Source: Thermodesulfobacteriota bacterium
Lineage (GTDB): Bacteria > Desulfobacterota > Desulfobacteria > Desulfobacterales > JAUWMJ01
Reading direction: 5' to 3'
Assembly (NCBI GenBank): GCA_034189135.1
Contig: JAXHVO010000065.1
Location: forward strand, 18,164-82,163
DNA length: 64,000 nt
This document shows, piece by piece, positions 43,358 through 52,430 of the stretch. The position numbers were made by a program, and so were the translations under genes. The stretch's first letter is position 1. Each line of letters starts with the position of its first letter. The notes beneath the pieces are model-generated. The model was not told the DNA's origin, searched no databases, and saw nothing but the letters and a program-made list of their open reading frames with translations.

Positions 43358-44332
43358 ATGCTGGTACTAGGATTACAGGGAAGTCCCCGAAAAAATGGCA
43401 ACACCGATTATTTTTTAAAGGCATTTATGAACGAAGCTGAAAAGTCAGGGGTTAAAACCCATACCGTAGAGGTTGCTAAAAAGAATATTCAACCGTGCAG
43501 GGGATGCGGTTTTTGTGAGAAACACGGGAAGTGCGTCATTGACGATGACGATATGACCGGAGAGATCTATTCTCTACTTCGACAGGCGGATGTTATTGTG
43601 GCTGCCACACCCGTTTTTTTCTACTCCGCAACAGCACAGTTAAAGGCTCTAATTGACAGAAGCCAAACACTGTGGTCAAGGAAATATAAACTAAACGTGG
43701 TCGATCCGGGCAGGAAAACGAGACAGGGATTCCTTCTTTCTATAGGCGCGACCAAGGGAAAAAACCTGTTTGATGGTCTTAAGTTGACTATGAAATATTT
43801 TTATGATGCAACCGGGGCCGGATTTCACGGCAGCCTGACTTACCGCAGGATTGAAAATAAAGGAGATATCAAAAAGCATCCCACAGTTCTCGATGATATA
43901 CAGGAAGCTGCCGGCAGCCTTTTAAAGCCGTTTCTTGGCAGAAAGAAAATTATTTTTGCATGCATCGGGAACACATGTCGAAGTCAGATGGCCTCCGCCT
44001 TTGCCCAATCCTATGCCGGTGATAGAATAGAGGCTTTAAGCGGTGGCAGCAAGCCGGAGCATGAGATTAATCCGGTCATGGTTGAAGCAATGGGGGAAAG
44101 GGGAATAGATATGGCGTTTAGGAAAACCCAATCTTTAGAATCCGCCATTTCCCAGGTAAAACCGGATATGATTATTACCATGGGATGTGGCGAAGAATGT
44201 CCCTATGTCCCGGGAGCAACGGTAAAGGATTGGGAGGTGCCGGACCCCGCCGGAAAATCGATGGATTTCATGCGAACGGTTCGTGATGAGATAAAACAGA
44301 GAGTAGAAGGGCTTATAAAGAGCCTGACCTAA
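43358..44332 (+). CDS. FMN reductase - arsenate reductase (ArsC/LMW-PTP) fusion
   Basis: A 324-aa two-domain protein. The N-terminal NADPH-dependent FMN reductase/flavodoxin-fold domain (about 1-185) has VLGLQGSPRKNGNTDYFL, CRGCGFCEKHGKC and ATPVFFYSATAQLKALIDR. The C-terminal thioredoxin-type ArsC/low-MW phosphatase domain (about 195-324) has the P-loop FACIGNTCRSQMA with Cys 202, the second Cys pair region TMGCGEECPYVPG, and the acid loop DWEVPDPAGKS. The fusion could couple flavin electrons to arsenate reduction. It is a single continuous frame. The ATG at 43358 follows GAGGG; the longer TTG start adds nothing conserved. Confidence 0.87.
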   Translation: MLVLGLQGSPRKNGNTDYFLKAFMNEAEKSGVKTHTVEVAKKNIQPCRGCGFCEKHGKCVIDDDDMTGEIYSLLRQADVIVAATPVFFYSATAQLKALIDRSQTLWSRKYKLNVVDPGRKTRQGFLLSIGATKGKNLFDGLKLTMKYFYDATGAGFHGSLTYRRIENKGDIKKHPTVLDDIQEAAGSLLKPFLGRKKIIFACIGNTCRSQMASAFAQSYAGDRIEALSGGSKPEHEINPVMVEAMGERGIDMAFRKTQSLESAISQVKPDMIITMGCGEECPYVPGATVKDWEVPDPAGKSMDFMRTVRDEIKQRVEGLIKSLT

Positions 44333-44369
44333 CCAAAATGCTCTTTTTCAGCTTGTTTGGCTGCTGCCA

Positions 44370-44485
44370 GATAAGTGTTTCGGGTTACGAGTTGCGGGTT
44401 TAAAAAGCAGATGAAGGTTCCGATGAACAACACGAAACGCGTAACAATATCATATGACACAAAAAGAAACTGCTGCTAAATAGAA
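44370..44485. repeat. Empty heptad hairpin, copy downstream of the ArsC fusion
   Basis: Left units CGGGTTA, CGAGTTG, CGGGTTT (44381-44401). Right units CAACACG, AAACGCG, TAACAAT (44428-44448). The flanks (TAAGTGTTTCGGG, and GACACAAAAAGAAAC) match the copy upstream of the fusion gene. Confidence 0.7.
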
Positions 44486-44506
44486 CTGATCAATTACGCG
44501 ATCAGG

Positions 44507-45355
44507 CTAAAATACAATCCCGGTATATCCAACAAAACTGTCACCAGGACTTTTATCATAACTGGTGGCATAGGTGATCTCTTCCGCTTGCTTGGCTCCC
44601 AGCTCTTTTGCAGCAGCTATTGCTGTTGCGGCGGCTCCTGCACAACATGCATTCTGGTTTGACAATGCTTCATTGATCACATCTTCCGGTTTCATGGCGA
44701 CCATTGCATCAATCACCCGGCGATCATTTTCATTTCGTGCCCAGTCAACTGCCGCTTGCCCCGTTCCTTTGGGTACAAACCCATAGTTGGGTCCATAATG
44801 GGTCAGGTCTGTGGAGCCGAGGATATTGATTCTCAGGCCCAGCTTCTTGCCGATCTCGACAACGGCTTTTCCGATTTTAAGAGAATCTTTTGCCGGAGGA
44901 ACACCAAGGGGAAGGATTTTAACCGTATCAAAGAAATATTTTATAAATGGAAGCTGGAGTTCAATGGTATTGTCCTGGGGAAGGTGATCAGGCGTTTCAA
45001 TATTAAAGGAAAATCGGCCGGTGAGTTCTTTTGCCAGGGATTTTTCTATTTGGATATCACCAAAGGGGGTTTCCCAGGCGCCTTCTTTCATAATATAGCA
45101 AGGTGAGCTTGAATGAAGATGCATTCCAAAAATCACAAAAACATCGGGCGGGTTGTTTTTTTTGAGAGAATGAATCACATGACAGGCAATACTTCCGGAA
45201 AAAAACCAGCCGGCATGGGGCACGATTCCGCCTACCGGATTTTCAATTGAGGAAGCTTTTATTTTTTCTTCAAGAAAACGGCTTATTTCCCTTTCGCATT
45301 CTTCGGAACTGCCAGGATACCAGGAACCGGCAAAATCGGCTTTTTTAATATTCAT
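44507..45355 (-). CDS. amrB: MEMO1-family protein (AmmeMemoRadiSam system protein B)
   Basis: A 282-aa protein of the MEMO1 family, which has a non-heme-iron dioxygenase-like fold. Visible motifs are FAGSWYPGSSEECEREI, GGIVPHAGWFFSGSIA, IFGMHLHSSS, LPQDNTIELQLPFIKYFF, and SDLTHYGPNYG, containing the metal-binding His residues. It usually occurs with AMMECR1 and a radical SAM protein; neither is adjacent. The frame extends upstream to 45418, but those codons lie in a family C repeat, and GAAGG before the ATG at 45355 supports the shorter start. Confidence 0.87.
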   Translation of the reverse strand: MNIKKADFAGSWYPGSSEECEREISRFLEEKIKASSIENPVGGIVPHAGWFFSGSIACHVIHSLKKNNPPDVFVIFGMHLHSSSPCYIMKEGAWETPFGDIQIEKSLAKELTGRFSFNIETPDHLPQDNTIELQLPFIKYFFDTVKILPLGVPPAKDSLKIGKAVVEIGKKLGLRINILGSTDLTHYGPNYGFVPKGTGQAAVDWARNENDRRVIDAMVAMKPEDVINEALSNQNACCAGAAATAIAAAKELGAKQAEEITYATSYDKSPGDSFVGYTGIVF

Positions 45356-45379
45356 CTTTGCTACCTTCATATAGTAATT

Positions 45380-45682
45380 TTCATAAATTTTCATGCTCGA
45401 CTGGGCACAACGAGGCATGAAACCTAAGGTTCGACCGGGGAATTGCCTATGGGCCCGTTACCAGACCTAACATATTAGATCGGTATGTAACACGCCCCCT
45501 ATCTTCTCAGTTAAACCCATACAGGCAGAGACGATCAACGCCGCCGTGGGATTCTTTCCCCTGGGGCTGGCTCAAATCTAATTGAAGTCTGCCTCAGGCA
45601 GACCGTACGTTCATTTCTTAATAAGATGGTTATGTCTGGTAACGGGCCCATAGGCAATTCCCCGGTCGAACCGAGCTAAGAT
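45380..45682. repeat. Family C element, full copy with long palindromic core
   Basis: A 39-bp perfect inverted repeat (45428-45466 and 45634-45672, core GGTTCGACCGGGGAATTGCC) encloses 167 bp with no gene. Outside it lie the right-half sequence (45380-45427, GCATGAAACCT side) and the left-half end (CGAGCTAAGAT at 45673-45682). The copy at 48541-48670 has the same outer parts but a spacer of only about 16 bp. Confidence 0.85.
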
Positions 45683-45711
45683 TTAAAAACAATATAGAAG
45701 TTTATTAAATA

Positions 45712-46062
45712 TCAATCCTTTATCCATGCTGACGAGGCGGTTACCAGAATGATACAGTTCTCCTTACCGGTATTCAACAGCGAATGCCTTGATCCGGTGG
45801 GGATCCAGGTGGCATCGCCCACCGCCACCTGCCTTTTATCATCGTCTACCTGGATTTCGCCTGATCCGCTCAGTATAAAATATATTTCTTCCATGGGATC
45901 AACATGTTCTTCAATTTTCCTGCCCGGTTCAAGGGTTGCCATGGCAAAGAAACCGATTTCTTTAAGGGTGCGCCGGTCCAGTATCATCTGCGCTACTGCT
46001 CCACCATGGGCAATGTAAGTGGTTTCCATGACTTCCTTATCATTTATATTTCTGACAATCAT
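45712..46062 (-). CDS. Cupin-domain protein
   Basis: A 116-aa single-domain cupin. The metal-binding motifs are seen as EPGRKIEEHVDPMEEIYFIL (cupin 1) and WIPTGSRHSLLNTGKENC (cupin 2). It may be a small isomerase or a binding or sensor protein; the substrate is unknown. AAAGGAATAATAA precedes the ATG. The 46063-46239 gap behind it holds a degenerate heptad fragment near 46107. Confidence 0.88.
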   Translation of the reverse strand: MIVRNINDKEVMETTYIAHGGAVAQMILDRRTLKEIGFFAMATLEPGRKIEEHVDPMEEIYFILSGSGEIQVDDDKRQVAVGDATWIPTGSRHSLLNTGKENCIILVTASSAWIKD

Positions 46063-46239
46063 TTATTATTCCTTTCTTTGTATCCTGGCCATGAAGGGTT
46101 TTACAGGATACGTGGTGCGGGTTACGGGGAAAAAAAGAGTTATTTTCTCTAACACCTTGCAATCGCATCCTTAGGACACCACCCAACAAAAAAGTTTTAA
46201 AAAAAGATATAATGGATCGCGATGACTGTTGTTGTATGA

Positions 46240-47406
46240 TTAATATGGTTTTGCGATTTTTCCGAAAGCCCTTATTTCATCGGGAAGATCTTCCACTTGA
46301 ATAGTGGGATCCACCCCAAAGGCAAAAGACCTTTCAACGACATTTTCCAACTGAATCACATTGCCGGGCCAATTATATTTCAATAAATAATCCATCGCAT
46401 CTAAAGATACATTTAGAATCTTTTTTTCGCTCCTGTTTTTAAATTTATGTAAAAAATAGATGATAAGCAGACAGATATCTTCTTTTCGTTCCCTCAATGG
46501 GGGTATCTTAATGGAAACGGCATTAAGATAATTGAAGAATTTTCGTTCTAGGCTTCCGTTTTCCAGGCTTTCTTTAGTGTCTTTGTTGGTTGCAGAGATT
46601 ATCCTTAACCCAAAATCAAGCTTTTCATTGTTGGCGTCTGATTCCATTTGTTTATGCTGCAGCGCCCGGAGGAGTTCGTTCTGAATATCGGGCTGAATTT
46701 CAGCAATTTCATCCAGGAAGATGGTTCCGCCTTCATAAGGTTTTAAAAGGTCGATAAAGGTCTCGGGTTTAATTTTTTTAGGGAGTTTTTTTGCCAGACT
46801 ACTGCAATTAAAAGGGGTAAAGGGTTTGTCTTTCCGCGGACTGTTTTGGTGGATAACATGCGCGGTTAACTCTTTTCCCGTCCCGCTTTCACCCTGAATT
46901 AAAACGTTGGGGCTGTGGGGTTTCATTCTGTCAATTATTTCATAAATTTCCTGCATCCTCAGACTGATACCAACCATCTTGCCATATTTATGTCTTTCTT
47001 TTATTCTTTTCTTCAGCAATGCATTCTCACGCTTAATCTTTTTTTCCTCGACAATTCGATCAATGATTATTTTTAAAAGATTAAGTTTAAAGGGCTTCTG
47101 GAGGTAATCATAGCTTCCTGTTTTCATTGCTTTAACGGCTGACTCCAGGGTTCCGTGGCCCGTTACAATAATGACTTCGATATCGGGACTGTATTCTTTT
47201 ATTCTTGCCAGGAGTTCGATGCCGTCGAGCCCGGGCATTTTGAAATCGGTAAAAACAATATCAAAATTTTTATCTTTTAATAATTGTAGCGCTTCATCGC
47301 CGCTTTCCGCAAGGGAGACCTTATAACCTTGTCTGGTAAGATATTTATCTACAATGTTCAGTATTGCACTATCATCATCAACAAACAGGATTTTATAATC
47401 TTCCAT
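46240..47406 (-). CDS. Degenerate NtrC-type response regulator (no GAFTGA, no HTH)
   Basis: A 388-aa protein. A receiver domain (about 1-120) has phospho-Asp 54 in VFTDFKMPG and Lys in YLQKPFK. An AAA+ sigma-54 activator-like domain follows (about 140-370) with Walker A GESGTGKE and GGTIFLDEIAEI. The stretch that should carry GAFTGA is replaced by a shorter SSLAKKLPKKIKPETFIDLL, the usual FREDLYYRL segment is LERKFFNYL, and no C-terminal Fis-type helix-turn-helix follows. It probably cannot activate sigma-54 itself. GGAGG sets the ATG at 47406. Confidence 0.85.
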   Translation of the reverse strand: MEDYKILFVDDDSAILNIVDKYLTRQGYKVSLAESGDEALQLLKDKNFDIVFTDFKMPGLDGIELLARIKEYSPDIEVIIVTGHGTLESAVKAMKTGSYDYLQKPFKLNLLKIIIDRIVEEKKIKRENALLKKRIKERHKYGKMVGISLRMQEIYEIIDRMKPHSPNVLIQGESGTGKELTAHVIHQNSPRKDKPFTPFNCSSLAKKLPKKIKPETFIDLLKPYEGGTIFLDEIAEIQPDIQNELLRALQHKQMESDANNEKLDFGLRIISATNKDTKESLENGSLERKFFNYLNAVSIKIPPLRERKEDICLLIIYFLHKFKNRSEKKILNVSLDAMDYLLKYNWPGNVIQLENVVERSFAFGVDPTIQVEDLPDEIRAFGKIAKPY

Positions 47407-47540
47407 AGATACCTCCAAAACACGCGAGGAATATTTTTTCAAAAATTTTCGGCAAACTGCCAGCTACCGGTGGAGCAATTTTTTATTTGCATCATGTTTT
47501 TGTCTCATTTTTATCCATGACAGCAAGGTTGGTACTTTTT

Positions 47541-48527
47541 TTAGACTTCCTTGTTTATTTTATGCCTTTTTATTTTTTCCACCAAGGTGGTTCGTTTAAT
47601 CTGGAGAAAATCAGCCGCTTTGTTTTTAATCCAGTTTGTTTTTTCAAGCGCATTGATAATAAGGGCTTTTTCATATTCGGTTACGGCGGTATTGAAATCA
47701 ATTCCTTCATTCGGGATGCCAATTTCAGGCAGAGTTCCCGGTTGTTTTATTGTTTTAAGTTTTAGCGGGAGATCCTGTTCCTTTATTTCAGAACTTTCGC
47801 ATAGTACCACAAGCCTTTCAATCAGGTTCTTAAGCTCCCGTACATTTCCCGGCCAAGAATAATTCGTCAATATTTTCAAAGCTTCGTTTGAAATCGTTAG
47901 AAGATCCTTTTTCTTTTCGCGGCAGAACATGTCAATAAAATGAGAAACCAGCAAAGGTAAGTCCGATTTTTTTTCTTTTAGCGGTGGAAGCACCATGGGT
48001 ATGACGTAAAGGCGATAAAACAAATCTTCCCGGAAATTTCCTTTTTGGACCTCTTCCTCCAAATCCCGATGGGTGGCAGCGATTACCCTTACATTCGCCC
48101 TTAGGGTTTTGCTACCGCCTACAGGCTCAAATTCATTTTCTTCCAGGACTCTTAACACTTTTACCTGGAGGTCGGTGCTCATATCACCGATTTCATCTAA
48201 AAATATTGTTCCTCCTTCCGCCAATTCAAATTTTCCCGGTTTGTTTGCTATCGCGCCGGTAAATGCGCCTTTAACATGCCCGAAAAGTTCGCTTTCCAAA
48301 AGACCTTCACTAATTGCGCCGCAATTGATCTGGATAAAAGGATTCCGGCTTCGTTCGGAGCTTTCATGAATCGCTTTAGCAATCAGCCCTTTGCCTGTTC
48401 CGGTTTCTCCGTTAATGATGATGGTGGTGTTGCTGTTTGACACTTTTTTGACAATATTGAAAATTTCCTTCATTGGATCACTCTGGCCAATGATATTATC
48501 AAATATATGTTTTTTATCGTTTTTCAT
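47541..48527 (-). CDS. Sigma-54 activator lacking a receiver domain
   Basis: A 328-aa protein with a full AAA+ domain (about 10-245): Walker A GETGTGKG, ELFGHVKGAFTGAIANKPGK, GGTIFLDEIGDM, and FREDLFYRLYVIPMVLPPL. A Fis-type HTH (about 285-325) has ALEKTNWIKNKAADFLQIKR. It has no N-terminal sensor or receiver, like PspF. Control may come in trans: the next gene in the same direction carries a receiver but has lost the GAFTGA loop and HTH, so the two are complementary. Confidence 0.9.
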   Translation of the reverse strand: MKNDKKHIFDNIIGQSDPMKEIFNIVKKVSNSNTTIIINGETGTGKGLIAKAIHESSERSRNPFIQINCGAISEGLLESELFGHVKGAFTGAIANKPGKFELAEGGTIFLDEIGDMSTDLQVKVLRVLEENEFEPVGGSKTLRANVRVIAATHRDLEEEVQKGNFREDLFYRLYVIPMVLPPLKEKKSDLPLLVSHFIDMFCREKKKDLLTISNEALKILTNYSWPGNVRELKNLIERLVVLCESSEIKEQDLPLKLKTIKQPGTLPEIGIPNEGIDFNTAVTEYEKALIINALEKTNWIKNKAADFLQIKRTTLVEKIKRHKINKEV

Positions 48528-48540
48528 CGTTTAAAACGGA

Positions 48541-48670
48541 ATATATTCATTTGAAACAAACATTCGTTTTTCCATCTTAATTCGGTTCGTCCGGGCAAAC
48601 AGGCGATTTCCCGGACGAACTTTAGGTTTCATGTATCGTTGTGCCCAGTCGAGCATGTAAATTTATGAGA
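48541..48670. repeat. Family C element, compact copy
   Basis: ATATATTCATTTGAAACAAA and CCATCTTAATTCGG form the left half. A hairpin GTTCGTCCGGG / CCCGGACGAAC is followed by TTTAGGTTTCATGTATCGTT and the rest of the right half. It lies between the PLP lyase and the sigma-54 activator gene. Confidence 0.8.
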
Positions 48671-48711
48671 ATGATTATAGCCGGCCATCGTCCTAAATAG
48701 AACTTGCAGTT

Positions 48712-49932
48712 TTAGATCAGACCCACTGCTTTAACTGCCCGCTCTATTTGCTCAATGCGTGCGTCAAGGCTGCCGGTAAATCCGATTGCTACCCGCACCA
48801 GACCTGGTGAAAGTCCCATTTTTAACTGATCTTCAGGGGGAATCTCCGAAGAAGTGGACGAACCGGAACAGGATATCAGCGTGTCAAAATAACCTAAAGA
48901 CACGGCAATGTATCCGAATCGTTCCTTATTCTGTAATATGGACATCAATTCTTCAGCCTTTGCCCGGGTCTTGCAATCAATTGTAAGCATCCCTCCATAA
49001 CCATAACTAGTATTTATCAACGATTTCATAAGCTCATGCTGGGGATGGGAAGACAGTCCCGGATATGTTACCGGAGCACCCATTTCTTCAAGATGGCCGG
49101 CGATAGCCATGGCTCGCATGCTATGCTCTTTCATACGAATCGCAAGGTGTGGTATGCGCTGGATAACATCAAAGGCGACCCGTGGATCAATAGTCGGGCC
49201 CAACAGCATGACTCGACCCGTGTGAAGGTCCATGAGTTTATAAATAAAATCCTTGTCAGCACATACGGCACCTGCAATGAGGTCGCTGGCACCGTTTATG
49301 AATTTAGTCATTGAATATACAACAATATCGGCACCCAGCTGCATGGGAGATATCACCATGGGGGTAAAAGTATTATCAACAACAAGCTTAATGCCGCGCT
49401 GGTTTGCCAATTTTGATAATGCAGGGATATCAGCAATATTGAGCGTGGGGTTGCCGACTGCTTCAGTGTAAATAACACGTGTTTTTGCAGTGATGGCTGC
49501 TTCAAATGCAGCAGTATCGGTGGGATCAACAAAAGTAGTCGTGATATCAATCTGGGGGAAGAGCTCATCCAGCAAAGCATGTGTTCCACCGTAAATAGTG
49601 TTACTGGATACAATATGATCTCCATGGTTACAGAGTTGCAGCAAGGTACTTGATATTGCAGACATACCGCTTGCTGTGCATACGGCTGCTTCACTTCCCT
49701 CCATTGCACTGAGATATCGTGACAGTATGTCCACTGTCGGATTGAAATGACGGCTGTACAGAAAACACCCGCCCTTATCAGGGCCCCTGATTCCATCAAA
49801 GATTTCCGGCATAATCCCCGGTTCCATAACCGTAAAAGTCGAGGATCTGGATATGGATGGGGCAACCCCACCGTGTTCACCGAACTCTCTGCGTGCTTTC
49901 CATAAAGCCTGTTCTGGATTATAATTTTTCAT
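48712..49932 (-). CDS. Cys/Met-metabolism PLP enzyme (methionine gamma-lyase type)
   Basis: A 406-aa gamma-family PLP enzyme. PLP Lys lies in YSMTKFINGASDLIAG (about residue 208), the phosphate-binding region is CTASGMSAISSTLLQL, and YTEAVGNPTLNIADIP plus VVDNTFTP are typical. It could be methionine gamma-lyase, cystathionine gamma-synthase or O-acetylhomoserine sulfhydrylase; sequence alone does not decide. The N-terminal AxWKARREFGEHGG segment and the 406-aa length fit the lyase/synthase group. TAGGAG before the ATG. Confidence 0.88.
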   Translation of the reverse strand: MKNYNPEQALWKARREFGEHGGVAPSISRSSTFTVMEPGIMPEIFDGIRGPDKGGCFLYSRHFNPTVDILSRYLSAMEGSEAAVCTASGMSAISSTLLQLCNHGDHIVSSNTIYGGTHALLDELFPQIDITTTFVDPTDTAAFEAAITAKTRVIYTEAVGNPTLNIADIPALSKLANQRGIKLVVDNTFTPMVISPMQLGADIVVYSMTKFINGASDLIAGAVCADKDFIYKLMDLHTGRVMLLGPTIDPRVAFDVIQRIPHLAIRMKEHSMRAMAIAGHLEEMGAPVTYPGLSSHPQHELMKSLINTSYGYGGMLTIDCKTRAKAEELMSILQNKERFGYIAVSLGYFDTLISCSGSSTSSEIPPEDQLKMGLSPGLVRVAIGFTGSLDARIEQIERAVKAVGLI

Positions 49933-50058
49933 TTTTTGCTCCTATATATTGAATTAACGATAACGCGTTGTATGTAATTGCTGTTTGTTGTGTAAATAAA
50001 GTTTTCTATCCAGCCGTTTCGAAGTCTGCGCTTATCTGTAAAGGTCTCATCATGCTTT

Positions 50059-51591
50059 TCAATTAAATTGCAATACTGAGCTGCGGGTCATTCCGGATCC
50101 GACAGAATCGTTAAGGATAATCTTTGCATGCCTTAGATTATCAAGATTTCTGTTTACAGGAAAACCCTGGATGGTGTCTTCCTCTAATGCCCCGCGCAGA
50201 AGATCATAAGGGAGCCTTTGTATGCAAACAACAGAGCAGTTACCTCGCGTGTGAATGTTATTTACCATATGGTTTTCAATAAAATCCTTTACAGTCTTTT
50301 TCTTGTCGGGTTTGGCATCCCAAAAAACTTGTTCCAGCGTCAGGGGGATCATGGCGAAATTTGCCTGGTGCTCAATAAGAAGGTCGATATCGTACATGGT
50401 CAGGTTGTTTCTGGCCAGCAAGGTGGTTATATGTTTGGTTGCTCCCCGGGTGGCATACAGAAAAACCCCCTTTCCGTCCATATCTCCGAAGAAGTCTCCA
50501 TTTTCCGGAATGGCTTGAATATAATCACCAAAACAGCCATGCGTGCTCGTATGTGTGTCCACAACACCTTTCCCGGGCGCTTTGAAGGAAAAGCCTTTTC
50601 CTTGATGAATTGTAATGACGGCATTAAAATCGGAAGACAGGTAAATTGAAACCACTGACTTGTATTTTCCGGATTCCACATAAGCCCTGGCAATTTTATT
50701 TACCAGCGCCGGATCTTGCTTAAGAGATTTAATGTCAAAGGCAAAAGATTGAATTTTTTGATCATAAAAATTTAAAGCCTCCTTAAAGCGTTGGAAAATT
50801 CCTTTTGCCGTCTCTTCAGGATACATCTGTTCAACCATGCTGTGCTGAACCCTTGCCGCAAGCGCTGGAACCCTGTAATTGATTTGTCCGAGCTGGTTGT
50901 CAATAATGATTCCATCGATTTTATTGTGCCCGTTTAGCTCAATGATCGTTGCAGCCATGTCTGCAATAAAAGTTTCCTTTAAGGGCGCGGTGATTTTCTC
51001 TTTGCAGGTATAATTACCGTCTGGCTTTAAGGTTGCTTTTGTTTCAAGGGCCGTCGCTAAAGCATCATCCCCAAAAATAATACCTGCGGTGTCGTCTTCT
51101 TTAAAAGCATTGGCACGGTGGATGTTTTCAGCCCCAACAATGACGGAAATATCATCTGCCTTAAGAATCCCTGTCAGTGAGAGCATGAACACAAGCTCTG
51201 CTGCCACATTAAATCCCGGGCAACCGGCATACAGATCAATCACAATGGTATTTGGACAGTACTGCTTAATAAGCTCAAAGGGGTACCTGACCAAAGGTCC
51301 CGGGTCATATTTGTCGTCCCCCACATTGGTGGCACCGATGATGATTTTTATCCGGGAAGGATCGAAATCCGCTGTATCCAAAAGATCTTTAAGGGCAATG
51401 ACCCCGATCCTTTCATCAGGCCCGGCCGCCATTCTTGTACGGATACCGATTCTTTCTTCGATGGTTTGGTTGTTTACCGGAATACCGCCTTTAAATGACA
51501 TTCCTTTCTTTGCATAAATTGAATTATCTACAACAGTGCCGCCATTCCATGCACCCTGTGCGGTGATTTCCAGAATAGAATCCGTGGCCAA
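50059..51591 (-). CDS. Thiolase-fold 3-oxoacyl-ACP synthase III-like protein
   Basis: A 510-aa protein, longer than FabH (about 320) or HMG-CoA synthase (about 390). The KAS III catalytic set is visible: Cys in DLYAGCPGFNVAAEL (about 127), His in LLIEHQANFAMIP, and Asn in TRGNCSVVC. Middle residues (about 200-330) form an extra segment with ELNGHNKIDGIIIDNQLGQI. The product is unknown; beta-ketoacyl or HMG-type condensation is possible. The TTG start has GGGAGG 7 nt upstream. It lies about 5 kb from the DarB-like KAS III at 56733. Confidence 0.78.
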   Translation of the reverse strand: MATDSILEITAQGAWNGGTVVDNSIYAKKGMSFKGGIPVNNQTIEERIGIRTRMAAGPDERIGVIALKDLLDTADFDPSRIKIIIGATNVGDDKYDPGPLVRYPFELIKQYCPNTIVIDLYAGCPGFNVAAELVFMLSLTGILKADDISVIVGAENIHRANAFKEDDTAGIIFGDDALATALETKATLKPDGNYTCKEKITAPLKETFIADMAATIIELNGHNKIDGIIIDNQLGQINYRVPALAARVQHSMVEQMYPEETAKGIFQRFKEALNFYDQKIQSFAFDIKSLKQDPALVNKIARAYVESGKYKSVVSIYLSSDFNAVITIHQGKGFSFKAPGKGVVDTHTSTHGCFGDYIQAIPENGDFFGDMDGKGVFLYATRGATKHITTLLARNNLTMYDIDLLIEHQANFAMIPLTLEQVFWDAKPDKKKTVKDFIENHMVNNIHTRGNCSVVCIQRLPYDLLRGALEEDTIQGFPVNRNLDNLRHAKIILNDSVGSGMTRSSVLQFN

Positions 51592-51830
51592 TATGTTTCC
51601 TCCCGATATAAAAGATTCAACCGCTCACAGGTATCAGATTTATGGTTCACTGTTTAGGGTGGCGGTTTTGGTTGTATCTACCACTTGCCGGGGTGCATTA
51701 ATAGTTTCATTTTAATAAGTAGCTTGTATTTTACTTTATCGCAAGACCAATTATACTAAGGGAGTTGATATTTCAGGCCAAACGTCTCCGTTGTTAAACC
51801 CCTGAACCCTGAGCGTACATCCGTAAAAGA

Positions 51831-52430
51831 TTACAGGTGCTTAAAGCTGTAATAGAATTTCAGGACTTTATCTACATAATTCTGGGTTTCTTTGAATGGA
51901 GGTATCGTTTTGTAAAGGTCAACAACAGAAGGACCTGCATTGTAAGCTGCAAGAGACAGTGACAACTCTCCGTTGAAGCGTTTAAGAAGCTTTTTGAAAT
52001 ATCGTGCGCCTCCCATTATATTTTCCAGCGGGTCAAATGGATCTGCTATTTGAAGAGCTTTGAGATTTTTTGGCATAATCTGCATAAGCCCCAAAGCGCC
52101 TTTTTTTGAAACAGCCCGTGGATTAAAGTCTGATTCGGCTTTAATGATTGCTTTAAGCAGCGGAAAAGAAACGCCGTGTTGCTGTGAAGCTTTGGTGATA
52201 TATCGGTCATATTTTTCAGATGAATATGACGCTGAGGCTTTTTTCAATCTTTCCCGGATATATACCCGATAATCGCCGTCAGAGGATGTGGGAACGTTGG
52301 TAAAGTGTGCCACCCCCTCTTTGTCTATGTACATATAGATATCCGCACATAGCGGCAACACAGTCATAAATAAAAAGCAAAATACAAAGAAAATACTGGT
52401 ACAAATCAGCTTAATGTTTTTTATCCCCAC
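51831..52430 (-). CDS. SLT-type lytic transglycosylase with DUF4124
   Basis: A 199-aa exported protein. A signal peptide covers about 1-29. A DUF4124-type N-terminal segment (IYMYIDKEGVAHFTNVPTS) precedes the lysozyme-like SLT domain (about 75-195), with catalytic Glu in AIIKAESDFNPRAVS, then GALGLMQIMP and SLAAYNAGPSVV. It cleaves glycan strands to 1,6-anhydro ends. The GTG start with GGGAAA upstream is reasonable. Confidence 0.92.
   Translation of the reverse strand: MGIKNIKLICTSIFFVFCFLFMTVLPLCADIYMYIDKEGVAHFTNVPTSSDGDYRVYIRERLKKASASYSSEKYDRYITKASQQHGVSFPLLKAIIKAESDFNPRAVSKKGALGLMQIMPKNLKALQIADPFDPLENIMGGARYFKKLLKRFNGELSLSLAAYNAGPSVVDLYKTIPPFKETQNYVDKVLKFYYSFKHL

Noticed and set aside
45356-45418. 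N-terminal extension of the MEMO protein
   Set aside because: It encodes the right half of a family C repeat; the family N-terminus begins at 45355.
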